A DNA stretch of 64,000 nt from Physcia stellaris (taxonomy: Eukaryota; Ascomycota; Lecanoromycetes; Caliciales; Physciaceae). The translations under genes were made by a program, and so were the position numbers. The DNA is taken from contig JABSSW010000032.1 of the NCBI GenBank assembly GCA_018902385.1, forward strand, positions 62,001 through 126,000, in the 5' to 3' direction. This document shows, one piece after another, positions 46,093 through 56,665 of this stretch. The notes under the pieces were generated by a model, which saw only the letters and a program-made list of their open reading frames with translations, searched no databases and was not told the origin of the DNA. The number at the start of each line of letters is the position of its first letter. The first letter of the stretch is position 1.

Positions 46093-47040
46093 CTACACCT
46101 CCTGTCCTTCTTCAACCCGTAGCGCCAAACAAGATGAATTAGGGTCAAGAATTAGATCGTTGGGCTCACAACTATCAACGTGAACTAGGTACCCTGATTC
46201 CAGATCTCCCTGTATCCGCCACGAATTCTCAGTGCCCAGTTTGTCATTGGAAGTGCAGACAACTACTTCTAATTGCTCTCGATTTTTCCCAGTTGAACTT
46301 CTCTGCATCACCATACGAAAGGCCGCATTTCTGTTGTATACCCAAGACTGAGACAAGTCCTTGGTATAGTCATGATCTTTACTGTCACATTCCAGAGCGG
46401 ACACTGATTCTACTGCAGAGCCTGGTCGAAGTTCTGCGATGTGAGAAGGGTTGCAAGAAGAATTCACATCCTCCTGCATCGAAATCGGATACCCGCTTTA
46501 CTGTGCATTTCTGAGCTCGAGAGCATGGAGCCTGGCCGACATCTCTTGATAGTACATGTGGACATTTGTGTGCATACGATCAACAGCCATCTTAGCCTCT
46601 TCAATGGTGTTGCTAGTGAGGATGCTGAGCATCAAAGACAGCGACGCCTTGTGGTGTTGTAGTCTTTCAATGATAGCTGTGATATCAGCTTCGTTCCTGG
46701 CCCACTTCATGCCGTCGAGAATATCCATATCGTTAGTCTTCAGTCCATCAAGAACCTTCTGAAGCTCAGAAAAGGCAACCACACAGTCGCTCATTATCGT
46801 CACGATATGATCAATTCTGAGCAGGGTGGCCCTTGACCTCTCAGTATGTTCATTGCCTAGAAGGAAGGACTGCAAGTGTGACAGAGTACCGCTGATATCA
46901 TTAAACTCGGGAAGAACATGGCGAACTTGTGCTGGGGCGCCTCTGCTAGACTTCGTAAATTGTATCAGCAGCGTGGAGATTTGCGCGGCCGCTGTTAGGA
47001 TTCCAATGACGCCAGCGGCGACACTCAGTGGGTCAGACAT
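46093..47040 (-). pseudogene. HeLo-like N-terminal domain protein, one in-frame stop
   Basis: Starts MSDPLSVAAGVIGILTAAAQ, the classic beginning of the fungal HeLo-like/azaphilone-cluster-L N-terminal helical domain (families seen at the N-termini of STAND and related proteins). The helical bundle continues to about residue 180 (HALELRNAQ). A TAA at 46500-46498 interrupts, and the same frame resumes for about 130 residues to 46093, including KDLSQSWVYNRNAAFRMVMQ, which looks like the usual continuation of this family. A further upstream ATG at 47070 is in frame. No effector or NTPase domain follows, so it is a short form. The stop could be a recent nonsense mutation (CAA or CAG to TAA/TAG type); a 28 bp intron over it is too short to credit. 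Confidence 0.65.
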
Positions 47041-47070
47041 TGCCGGCAGAGACGATCGATCCCAGTGCAT

Positions 47071-48370
47071 CAGCCACTGGGAATCGGCAAACAGGACGAT
47101 ACGCTAACGCTCAACACTTTATGAGCAGATCATAGTAACAGCGCGACAAGCTCCTTCTATTCAGTTAGTAGCTCTGACTTTACTCTGGTGAAATGGTTTT
47201 TGCATTCTGCGGCGAGGCTGGACCAGGCAGAATCCGATTTAGTAAGGTGTAGTGCCAATCATCATGATTCGATCGTCTACAGAGCCCCAATGCACGAAAG
47301 TGCATACGCAGCCCGAGACGAGGCTGTTCCCATTGCCGACAAGAAACTCACAGATTTTTGCCAATCTTTGTCTTATATCTTGAACTGGTGGAGGGTGGCA
47401 CCTTTTTTTAGCGCACGGAGGCCGCCTAGAGATTGTTAAAGGGCGCTTCGCCAAGCAAGTTTTCGTGCACTGGAATCGCGTCTCGGAGCTGGCCTCGGGC
47501 CACGTCTCACCTGAACCTTTGAGTAAAAACCAGGTGCCATACCAGTGCAAGGGATAGATCGGTCTGGTGGACGAGAGCGCTGATGCAGGAAAGACGGATG
47601 TGTGCCCAACGATCAGAAGAAAGTGCTCGGATCTCCTGCTCATTATATTCCAGGCGAGCTCTGTTTTCCCTCTTCTGTTTTTCATCCTTCGAAACTTTTT
47701 GTTTTCCATCCATTCGCTTTTGAGAGGTCGTTTCATGTATACGTCAACTCCATACCCCGGCCGCGTCAGATAGAGGGAGTTAATCCGTGACGCTAATGGC
47801 CAGCAAAATCCATGTGGGTGTTTCTTGCATAGGCGGTGCTCGCTCGCCGGGCTAACCACCAAAGTCTCCATACAGAAGCCTTCGGGAGCATTAGGTCAGT
47901 CAAATGAGTCGGTCACTATAGAGCAGGAGAGCTTCCAGCTGTCTACTTTAGAAAATATCTGAAAAATGCTCGGATCTTCCAACCGTGTTACTAAGCCAAA
48001 CTGTTTTTCGAACCAGCCATGGTAAGAACACTAAAGATCATTGAATCGCCAAAAAGCTGCTGTGCTGGAGTTCAACAACGACTCTCCCCGCTCTCCCTAC
48101 ATTGATCAGTACAGCCTACCCAATTTGTACCAGAAAGAAGCAAGACAGGAACCAGGAAAGGGGAGTGACCACAGACCTAGCCCAAACGCCGTGCCAACCT
48201 TCCCAACACTGGCACACATATCATCAAGCGCAACCATCGCCTCCCAGATATGGGCCGTAGATTCGCTGTCGTCTGAGCCAGCAACGTCGACCGTATACCC
48301 ACACCATGGAACCCCTATGCCCGGGCAGTATCAGCATCTGTACTTTAATTCCTAGAATACAAAGCACAAT
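47071..48370. other. intergenic, uncertain frames
   Basis: A 210-residue minus frame (47871-47239) and a 104-residue plus frame (48041-48355) are open but show no domain, signal or splice support, and compete with frames on the other strand. I do not call them genes. Confidence 0.4.
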
Positions 48371-49340
48371 TCAACGAGGAGAATGGAGTAGGATGATCAA
48401 GGAAGACGTACTAGGCCGCACAGTCCACGGCACCACGATGCCATCCCGACTTCCCCGCTCATGCACAAAATGCTCATAATCATCCGAGAAAAACATACTA
48501 CCGTATATGCTTGCGCAATCCCGGGGCGGGGTACGGTCTCTGGGATTTTCGCAGCGAATATGAGGTTCGTAGGCAGACAGCTCGACCCTAATGCGCCCAC
48601 GGCGCCCTTGAGTTGTTCGGAAAAGCCTCAGCTAAATTTCCTTCAATGATTCGCAGCGCGTTAAGCTCAAAGTCTGGAGACTCCGAACTAGAAAAAGAAA
48701 GGGGGACAAAAACAAAGAAAGAAATAGATATGTACCTAACCCAAAACCACCCCTCCCTCCCCCTTCTCCCAGGAGGAGAGATAGCGCACTTCCGCGTCAG
48801 GGCCACCGCCGCGGTATACATCTCCAGCATACTGCCCTCGTCGGCAGTGTTCTCCTCTATCTTGATGGTGTAGGCACAGCGCCCGTCCGCTTCGGATACT
48901 TCGTCAGCTCGACCGTTTTCGCTTTCTCTTTGCCTTTCGCAAATCCAAAAAGGATGAAGGGAAATAGGGCAAAAAGACAAAGTCTAAAAGGAAACCCCCA
49001 TACCACTAGTCAACCTCGCAGGAAGCAGGGTGTGGAACGCCCCCGGAAGCCCGCGGTAGCCGAAGGTGAAGGGCCGCGGATCGTGGCCCATGCGGGTGTT
49101 GAGCGCGTCGATGCAGGCGTCGAAGTGGAGATCCCAACCGAAGGCCGCCCCACTGCAGCGGATCTGCGTTTCGGGGAATACGACTGATGTGGTATTTATT
49201 CTTGAGTGTGGCGGATTGGGGATATCGGTAGTGTTGCTGCTGTGTCGGAGCATTTGAGGATGCGGTGGAAGCGTCAGCGCGGCTACGGAAGTAAGGGGAG
49301 TGATTGGGAGGACTGTGGTTGCGAGAAGTGAGAGCAACAT
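48371..49340 (-). CDS. small secreted protein (about 235 aa)
   Basis: Three exons on the minus strand, 49340-49004, 48889-48736 and 48587-48371, with matching phases. Introns are 114 bp (GTATGG...CGAAG) and 148 bp (GTACAT...ATTAG). Signal peptide MLLSLLATTVLPITPLTSVA. The mature part has the Cys pattern and motifs common to an uncharacterised fungal secreted family: IRCSGAAFGWDLHFDACIDA, FGYRGL, LTSADGRCAYTIKIEEN, EMYTAAVALTRKC, then WVRVELSAYEPHIRCENPRD and CASIYGSMFFSDDYEHF. Probably extracellular and disulphide-bonded; function unknown. A GTACGT near the end could be the donor of one more intron, so the C-terminus is less sure. Confidence 0.65.
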
Positions 49341-50488
49341 TGCGGTCGTTGGTCTGGGGGAGAGTGTCAGTGATACTCTACTATCTGGCTAGCGTAAATA
49401 TAGTCAAGAGAAAGACTATACTCATGTCTGCCTCTTTCTTCCGGAGATATAGTGGGGAACCGTGATCGTCACTGACGCATCTAAATATCCCAACAGTCGA
49501 ATCCTCCGCCTGGAAAGCGGCTCTGACGTCGGGAAAAGAGGCCATAAACCGCCTTAAGATAAGCATAATCCGCATAATCGCTCGAATTATATCCCTCAAT
49601 TGATATCTTCAGAGACTTCAGTAAATATGTTATCCCGTGCGCTGTGGCACCTTGGTTTGAGGTGGTACTTACCTTAGCTGAGGACTAACAAGAGCAAATG
49701 CTCGGAACAGCCCCTAGAGCGTTCCGCTGTCCGGATTCCGTAGCCGCGGAATCTGAAGTGCCACCTTCCACCAATAGTGCATGGGATACCCACCATCCTA
49801 CAAATTTACCATCATCCTCCCTACGCAACACATGCTCTCGCATGCCCAAATCCCACTTTCTTTAATTCATCACTCCCATCCCCCTCTATATCAAGTCCCC
49901 TTCCCACTATCTCCCCCCACCTCTCATCTCCGTATCCGCTCCTCCTGGGGCACATATTCCGGAAACATCCGAGAAGATCGCCCGGATGCGCTCCCCTTGC
50001 CGTGCATCGATTTTCACCAATGGAGATCGCAGCTCTTGGAGGCTTTTCCGAGAACACAAAGGATGTCATGCGTGGATATGGAGCTGAAATATGTCAAAGC
50101 AGGGGTTCACGTTAACCTGTCTGTTAGATAGCAGGATGCATTTTAGACGAGAAAGGGTGGCAACCTAGGGTGAGCTGAGGTAACGCGATGGGTGGAAAAT
50201 ATCGAACTCTAGGATGCACAGCGAACGCATAAGAAGAGAACTACTCTACATCATAGGATCAGATTAGAAGATGGGGTAAAACCCTCCAATTAATGAATTA
50301 TGGATTATATACTAGGCTAGACAAAAGATCTGAATGCCAACTATGCTGTAGGTACACGATCCTGCTTGACTTATCGCTGCTATTTTCTTCTTTTCTCCTT
50401 CTGTTAAAGTTGTCGTCACACATAAGCTATTAGGGTATAGTCAAAACGAATTCAAACCAGGCTCTCCATCTCCTGCGTCCAGCACCAT
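49341..50488. other. intergenic
   Basis: A 72-residue minus frame at 49599-49381 and pyrimidine-rich plus frames at 49777-50131 lack support. A CT-rich tract lies at about 49840-49960. Confidence 0.5.
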
Positions 50489-51562
50489 CTAATGACACTT
50501 AGGATGCGGTGTCGAGGGCGTCTTGCCCTTGGGGTAGACCTCCAAAATCGCCGGACCGGCAATGATGTTCTCGTCGCTGACCTTAGTGGCGGATTTCGAG
50601 AGCACGACGTAGACCTGGCCGACGGCGCCGGCGGGGATGGTGTCGATCTTGTAGTCTTTGTTACCGGCTGTGATGCGCACTTGCACTGGGAGCTAAAGAG
50701 AGTGAGCAATCGTAGTCCTCGCAAAAGTCTATGTGGAAAGGTTCATACCTTCATCAGGCCAGAGTAGAAGACGGCGTAGATGGGTGTGTCGGCTGTGACG
50801 CCGAATTTCTTTGCCGCGGCGAACGCGCCGGAGAAGGTTACGGAGGAACGGCCGGCCCTGAGATCTGCTTAGCGGACGACTTTGGTAAAGGGGGGAAACT
50901 TACTCGTAATAGTACTGTGTGCACTGCAGAGTAAGAGTGGGGAAAGCCATAAAAGGTAGCGTGACGGGCGACGTCCCACCAACAATGAATGGCGCAGCCG
51001 AGCTGTAGACTTGGTTGAAGTCCAAGGGGGTGTCGAATGGGGCGGGGAATGGTGATTCACCGAGCGATGCGCGGATGTAGGATGTGTGACGCGCCTCGAC
51101 TGTGAGGATGGATCCAGCAGCGGTGAGATAGTCTTTGTTCATTATTGAGGCTGCAGCGCCGAGGTACGCAGAAACACCGACGCCTTCCAGAACGCTTGAG
51201 AGGGTAATGAAGGAGGCGACATCGGTGTACGGGAACTTGTACTGCAACTCCACCGTGGGTGTGATGTTTGCCGCTTTAAGAGCTCCGGAGAGGAAGGAGA
51301 CGTGAGTTTGTTCGTCGAAATAGATCTCTTCCAAGTTGGCGTAGAAGGGGTCTTCGAAGCCAGCGTTGACGAAGTCTTCATGTGTGAAGTTGGCGAGCCC
51401 GCCGCGGTAGAATGCTCGCTCGAGATACTCGAGGGTAAGGGCGTAATTGAGGATTATGCCATCGTTGACTTTGGGTGTTGCGACCCGCTTCTCGACCTTA
51501 ATGGGGCTAGCAATACTGAGAGTGGCAGCTGAAAGAGCTACGAGAGTGGATGAGAAACGCAT
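50489..51562 (-). CDS. Rds1-type ferritin-like domain secreted protein
   Basis: Three exons, 51562-50904, 50857-50749 and 50692-50489, all phases consistent; 323 residues. Signal peptide MRFSSTLVALSAATLSIASP, then a helical ferritin-like domain. Features: LNYALTLEYLERAFYRGGLA with the metal-type E-x-x-Y/E pattern, YFDEQTHVSFLSGAL, and ILTVEARHTSYIRASLGESP, which supply the Glu and His residues expected of a four-helix di-metal or relic site. The C-terminal part is a beta-rich segment ending YPKGKTPSTPHPKCH. The family (Schizosaccharomyces Rds1 and many ascomycete secreted proteins) is often stress- or starvation-induced. An alternative upstream ATG at 51613 exists, but the signal peptide fits the 51562 start. 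Confidence 0.85.
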
Positions 51563-52349
51563 ATTTGCTATTCCAACGAAAGCAAGGGAGCAATTGGTGC
51601 AAGGATTGAGCAAAAGACTGGAAACTGAGCAAAGAAAGCACTTGAGAAGCCAAAGATGAGTGAAGGGAACTTTGTGATGGGACAGACGCAGACCATATAG
51701 CTGCTGGGAAAGGACTAAGGAAAGGCGTCACAGAAAGCTCCGATGTCAAGGAAGGAGCTTTCGTGTTAGCGGCCATTGAGGTGGCCACTGTCCAATAGCA
51801 GAGTCTCAAAGGATGCACCAGCATGAGGAGATGATTTTCTCATCCACTATATTCCAGCGTGTGTCTGCATCACTGTCTGTCACCTGGTAACAAACATGGT
51901 TGAGCTCTGGAATTTCCATGGAGGAGGTCGACGCTAGGGCCAGCCGACTAGACCGCATTGAGGTCACGGAGATTCGAAGTTCCGCGGGGTGGCCAAGAAG
52001 GGTCGAATCGCTCATCTTACAAGCAGGCGATTGGCTTTATCGAACGCCTCATGGCCCGAAGAAGAAAGTGGAACTATCGATTCGCATCGTTACCCCGCAC
52101 CCTAACATGCAGCTGTTCCGCCTTAGGGCTTCATCTCATCTCTTGGCATCTGACCCTTGCCAACGACAGCAACCTCATCCACTCGGCTGCAAGACAGCCG
52201 CTCATGACCTTTTGCCTAGTACTCAACGCTATGAGTTGTTCGCCTGTGGTTCACATGTGAGCTGGGAGTCTGCTTCCTGCAAGAACGCTGAACGGTTGAC
52301 ACCCGCGTCACCACGTGTCTTGCCGATCCCGTCCTCCCGGGTCTGGATC
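51563..52349. other. divergent intergenic region
   Basis: Lies between the Rds1-type gene (minus) and the Zn2Cys6 gene (plus), so it probably contains both promoters. A plus frame at 51900-52439 runs in frame into the zinc cluster but its upstream part does not look coding; I start the gene at 52350. Confidence 0.5.
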
Positions 52350-53585
52350 ATGTCTCCGCATCTTTCTGTCGCACAAAAGACTCATGCTGCCTGTGACGAA
52401 TGCCGTATGCCTTCTATCCGGCTAAGCTTGTCTCGGTGAGGTTGACGAGGACATTTAGGGTCAAGGAAGCTCAAATGTACTGGCGAAAAGGCCTGCTCTC
52501 GATGCTCTGCCGAGAACATCGTCTGTCACTACTCAGCACAGGGCCAGATGGGACGCCCAAGAAAGCGGAGACGAGAGAAACCGAGCAGCATCGGTGCTCC
52601 TACCACGGATTTAAACCAAAATCAAGCTACGACGAGCAATCCCGTGGGCTCTGCGACTAGCGAGTCCCAGATTCCGCCTCAAGAGGAATACCTTAATGCC
52701 TTGGGTAATGCAGAAGCTCCTAATTTCAACGATAGCTTCACGAGTGACCACGCAGTCCATGATCTCTTTGCTCTTCAGGTTGGAGATGGTGGGACGATCG
52801 CTAGCCTCGAAGACTTTCTTCCCAAAGGAGATGTTGCGCAAACAGCAAAACCCTTCTCCGGCATACCTAGTGAGCAAAACCAGGCTGACTTCGTGTTTGG
52901 AAGGGACCATTCCAATCTTTTGTTACCAGACATTACTAGCACCACGTCTGATGCTGGCTGCAGTTGTCTCACAGATTTATATTCAACTCTTTCCAGTTTT
53001 CAAAAACTACCTCCCACTTCATTCCCTTATTCGATGGGTGTACTGACCAAAGCCACAATCGTCGCTCGCGATGCCCTTCATTGCCAACAATGTCCGACGG
53101 TTTATGCAACAGCCCTGCAAAATCTTATGTCTCTCTGCACCCTGTTACCCTTGCTAGCGCATGAATACGGTAAGCTACTCACCCATATCGATGAGAGGGC
53201 TGCTCAGGGGGCTACTATGAGCTTCAGAATGGGCGAAAACTCGCTCGATCAAATTCACCTGCATACTGGCACACTGGACTGCCCTATGTCTTTCAACATT
53301 GACCTGAGTGCTGCAGAGTGGAGGGTTATGGCGCGAAGAGTTGTCAGACAGAAAGTAGTCAGGAGTTCTGGCGCCGATCCGAGTGTGTTGGAGCTTCTAG
53401 AAGAGTTGGAAACAAGGCAGCGAAGTTGGCATGCAAAACCCCGGATTGTTGAGTTCAGGCATGGTTTATCTTGTATGGAGCAGGACTGCTCGGTTGATGA
53501 GAAACATACATGTTTACAAATGGTCTTTAGAGCTAAGACAGCTATTGAACGACTTCATCTAGACGAGGATAGCATTCAATCATAG
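52350..53585 (+). CDS. Zn2Cys6 transcription factor, AflR-like
   Basis: Exons 52350-52404 and 52459-53585 give 393 residues. The intron (GTATGC...TTTAG) interrupts the zinc cluster, as is common in this family. The cluster reads CDECRSRKLKCTGEKACSRC followed by SAENIVC, i.e. C-x2-C-x6-C-x5-C-x2-C-x6-C, then a QMGRPRKRRRE linker of the kind that follows clusters in secondary-metabolism regulators. The middle (CSCLTDLYSTLSSFQKL and a run of Cys/Leu-rich helices) resembles the aflatoxin regulatory domain. Nuclear, DNA-binding; it may control its own neighbours, but no biosynthetic core gene is in the window. Confidence 0.82.
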
Positions 53586-53858
53586 CGAACTCTTTTTTTC
53601 CAAGACATGCCGTGCAATCGCTTAGGTCGGCGATGAACGGAACGTGAGTAGAACTATGTTCCACGAACGTGATCTGTACAAGAAGGAATTTGATACAGGT
53701 GTCTGAATTGACTAGCCACTACCAAACCACGTTATGTCACGTGCTCTCGTGTCTCCTAAACTGTCTTTTCATTGGCCAATGAAACGAAAGATTCAATCAA
53801 CCATTCTTCCTGCGCATCTCTCTTCCGATAACATGCAGAAACAGAATACACTGCAGTC
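53586..53858. other. short intergenic region
   Basis: 3' end of the regulator and promoter of the next gene; nothing else seen. Confidence 0.5.
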
Positions 53859-54991
53859 ATGGTGCCTCCACCAATAGTACGTCTGTCTTCCGGTCAGAGT
53901 CTGTATATTCACAGGAAGAGTAGACGCCAGCTTCGCGTCGGTTTCTCCCCTCCGATGAACCCCGCCCCGCTTCAAGACCGCCTCCATTGCGGCAACAGCA
54001 GACCCCTCGAGAATGCTCATCCCAGCGACAATTTGCTTCTACGCCCAGATTCACTTTCGGCTCATTGAACACAAAAGCGCCATCTTTATCGTCTTCGTTG
54101 CCGTTTGCTGGTCAGATCACAACCTATGGAGCGGCCACACGTCACGATGAGGAGATTGAAGAACCAAGCTCGGATCAAGAAGATGCCTTAGACTTGCAAA
54201 AGCCATCAAAGCTCCACATTCTGGAAGATCCAGACAATCTTCAAACGGTTACTGTACCTACCACCCCTCCCGCACCGTTACCCTCCAAGCGCCGCCGGCT
54301 TCACCATCCCTATGCCTTCAATGAAGAGCAGATCATCATATCATCCTCTCCGCCTCCAGGTACATCACCGCCTGTCACACCACCGATAGCCCCAGCAAGA
54401 TCACCTTCCCCGCCCTCGACTCCTCCACCGTTTGGACTTGGCTGCACCGCCTCTTCAGCGCATCCCCGGTTCCGCCTGACGCTCCCGACACATTCGTCTC
54501 CGCCATCGACTACGACCAAACCTGCCTTCATACTGCCAGCCCCGCTTCAGTCCCCACCCACAAGTCTTCCTTCGGCGTTGCTAAGCCCACATCGGCGCGG
54601 CCAAAAATATGTTCCTGGCGGGCTTGCAAGTACTCTAAGGGATTGGGTGTTTGAAACAGGTCAAGAAGCTTCTCGAGGAAGGTCTGCAGGTAGTCGGAGT
54701 GAAGAAGAGAGCTGGGATATTCGATTTCAGGTGGCGGAGACAAGGTCAGCGGAGGGCATTGGCGGTGCAACTTTTGTGCAAGCTATGCCCACAACCACCC
54801 AGGATCCATCGGGCAAGTTGTGGGTTTTGATAGGAGAACCCAAGAAGGGACACGGAACAGATGAGCGAGGAACCAGCGTCAATCATGGAGCTTTCATTGG
54901 CATTAGGAAGCCGACATGGGGAGTTCAACTATCCAACAGTGAAACCTGTTTCGTTGGAATAGAATGGACGGTATTGACACGTTATGCATGA
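53859..54991 (+). CDS. proline-rich conserved fungal protein
   Basis: Exon 1 is only six codons (53859-53876). A 47 bp intron (perfect donor GTACGT, acceptor GTAG) leads to exon 2, 53924-54991; 361 residues. Residues 1-90 are Ser/Pro/Gln-rich with QFASTPRFTFGSL. Next comes an acidic stretch, a basic PSKRRRLHHPY patch that could be a nuclear signal, a long Pro/Ser-rich disordered part, and a folded C-terminal domain starting HRRGQKYVPGGLASTLRDWV and ending near GIEWTVLTRYA. The YVPGGLA...DWV segment recalls uncharacterised, possibly OB-fold, nuclear proteins of ascomycetes. I cannot name it. A diverged MITE begins just after the stop. Confidence 0.65.
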
Positions 54992-55690
54992 TTGGGGTGG
55001 CTACCTTCAATGGTGTGGTGTGGTGTGGTGCAATTCTAATTCCGTGTTTCGCCACTAATATATCCATCATGACAAATTTCGGATTCGTTCTCGATACAAA
55101 GCATATGAAATCTGATATGGACATCATTTTCTCATCCTATCCCAAGTCGGTGGTGTGAGGTCTGCAAGGGTATATGCTGAAAGATTGCATCACACATGTT
55201 ACTAGGTCGCGGGATATAAAGCTACAAGATTCTAGAGACATAGTGTTTCAATCAGAACCCCAGAACTGCGTTCCTTACTCACAGCTTTGGCGGGTAGAGT
55301 AGGTTATAGAGTAGTAAGCATGCACATCTTCCCGTTTCTTGGTATTCGATACATTGACTGGCTTATAGTTAAAAACTCCCATTCCACAGCATATATCCTC
55401 AGCAACGACCCCTTTGATGGACATGTCTTTGACAGGCTGTACCTCTGATTGAGGCTGACTACAAAGGCTCAAGGCCAGACACCGATATCACAAAGAACGA
55501 CTAATGATATTGTCATCCAGACAATGCCATTTACTCCTCTCTTTCATCTCTTCAGAATCATTCCGCGTTGCAGTACACCCATGTTATATAGTGGCTCTTC
55601 GTCATCTTCCACACGATTCCTTGTTATTGTCTTTTTAACCTTACAGAGGTGCCTTTTCGCTACAACATCCAAAAAAGCGAACTCTGAATC
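54992..55690. other. intergenic with MITE remnant
   Basis: Contains the diverged MITE (55005-55160) and short unrelated frames on both strands. Confidence 0.5.
55005..55160 (-). mobile_element. diverged MITE copy
   Basis: Shares TACAAAGCATATGAAATC, GACATCATTTTCTCAT and CCCAAGTCGG with the MITE family, reversed. One end carries a GGTGT repeat (GGTGTGGTGTGGTGTGGTGC). Confidence 0.5.
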
Positions 55691-56665
55691 ATGTCGCTCT
55701 CCTACACGACTGTTCTAACAGACTCGGGCTATCTGCCCTTGAACGACGAAGAAGTAACAGATATCTCTAGCCTCCCACCGGACGCAGCACGTCCTCAAAA
55801 TTTCTCTAGTCTCCAGCACTTCTCAAGGAGTTGGCAACAATCCGCCATCCAAGGACTTACCTCGACGACTCTCAGCTTGCGCCACCAGGCCCTCGATAAA
55901 GCTTGGAAATCCTCGTCATCCTACTCGCGCTCCCGCTCCACCATCCAGAAACTCCTCCAGCACCAATCCCTACGCATCACCAATGCCATCTTCCTCGGAC
56001 TCGGCAGCCTCTCCAGCCAGCCCACTCCTGCGGCCTGCGAGCGCTCCATGGCAAAACTCGTTGCCTTCGAAAGTATAATCCGGCTGCTACGGGAGAAACA
56101 CCCTTTGCATCCATGGCGCATCTACCTGCAAGACCCCTGCTTCAACGACCTGGATCGGGAATTTCTGGCCTCTTTAGGCTATGGCGTCCTCGAGTCCCCG
56201 GCTTCGAACGACTACCTTACCGAGCAGACATTCTTGTTTGCGCCCGGTAACTGCTGGGACGTGGTGTTTGCTTCGCTCAAGAAGAAGTTTCCGGCTTTGT
56301 TGATTACGAACCCGCTGGAAGGGGCGAAGCCGTACTTCTATTGGCGGCCGCAGGTCGAATTCATCAAGGAAGAATTCTGTAGAACGCGCAGGGTGGAAAG
56401 GTTTCGGATCTCAGACGCCAAGGAAGGGAAAGAGGATCTGCAGGTACTGTACTACAAGGGCGACACTTATAGTGCGGAGACGGAGCATGGGAATGGAAAA
56501 GAAGGTGGGGTAGCAGACGTCAACAGTAAGAGTAAGGACCCCCTAGCTCAGCTGTTGACTGGTTTGAAGGAGTGTGGCCTTATCCCTGGCTCTGCACGGC
56601 TAGACGAGAAATCTATGCTACACGAGGGTGGTAGCGATAGCGGTTGTGAGATGTGTGATGACTGA
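55691..56665 (+). CDS. SRR1-like domain protein
   Basis: A single-exon gene, 324 residues. The central part has the SRR1 family signature: NAIFLGLGSLS, then ACERSMAKLVAFESIIRLL, then IYLQDPCFNDLDREFLASLG followed by YGVLESP, and later LFAPGNCWDVVFASL and ALLITNPLEG. SRR1 proteins were first linked to the circadian clock in Arabidopsis and to heme regulation in animals; in fungi they are common but poorly understood. The C-terminus is a variable acidic tail (GCEMCDD). The protein lacks signal or membrane segments, so it is probably cytosolic or nuclear. No lesions. The nearest neighbours show no functional link. Confidence 0.82.
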   Translation: MSLSYTTVLTDSGYLPLNDEEVTDISSLPPDAARPQNFSSLQHFSRSWQQSAIQGLTSTTLSLRHQALDKAWKSSSSYSRSRSTIQKLLQHQSLRITNAIFLGLGSLSSQPTPAACERSMAKLVAFESIIRLLREKHPLHPWRIYLQDPCFNDLDREFLASLGYGVLESPASNDYLTEQTFLFAPGNCWDVVFASLKKKFPALLITNPLEGAKPYFYWRPQVEFIKEEFCRTRRVERFRISDAKEGKEDLQVLYYKGDTYSAETEHGNGKEGGVADVNSKSKDPLAQLLTGLKECGLIPGSARLDEKSMLHEGGSDSGCEMCDD

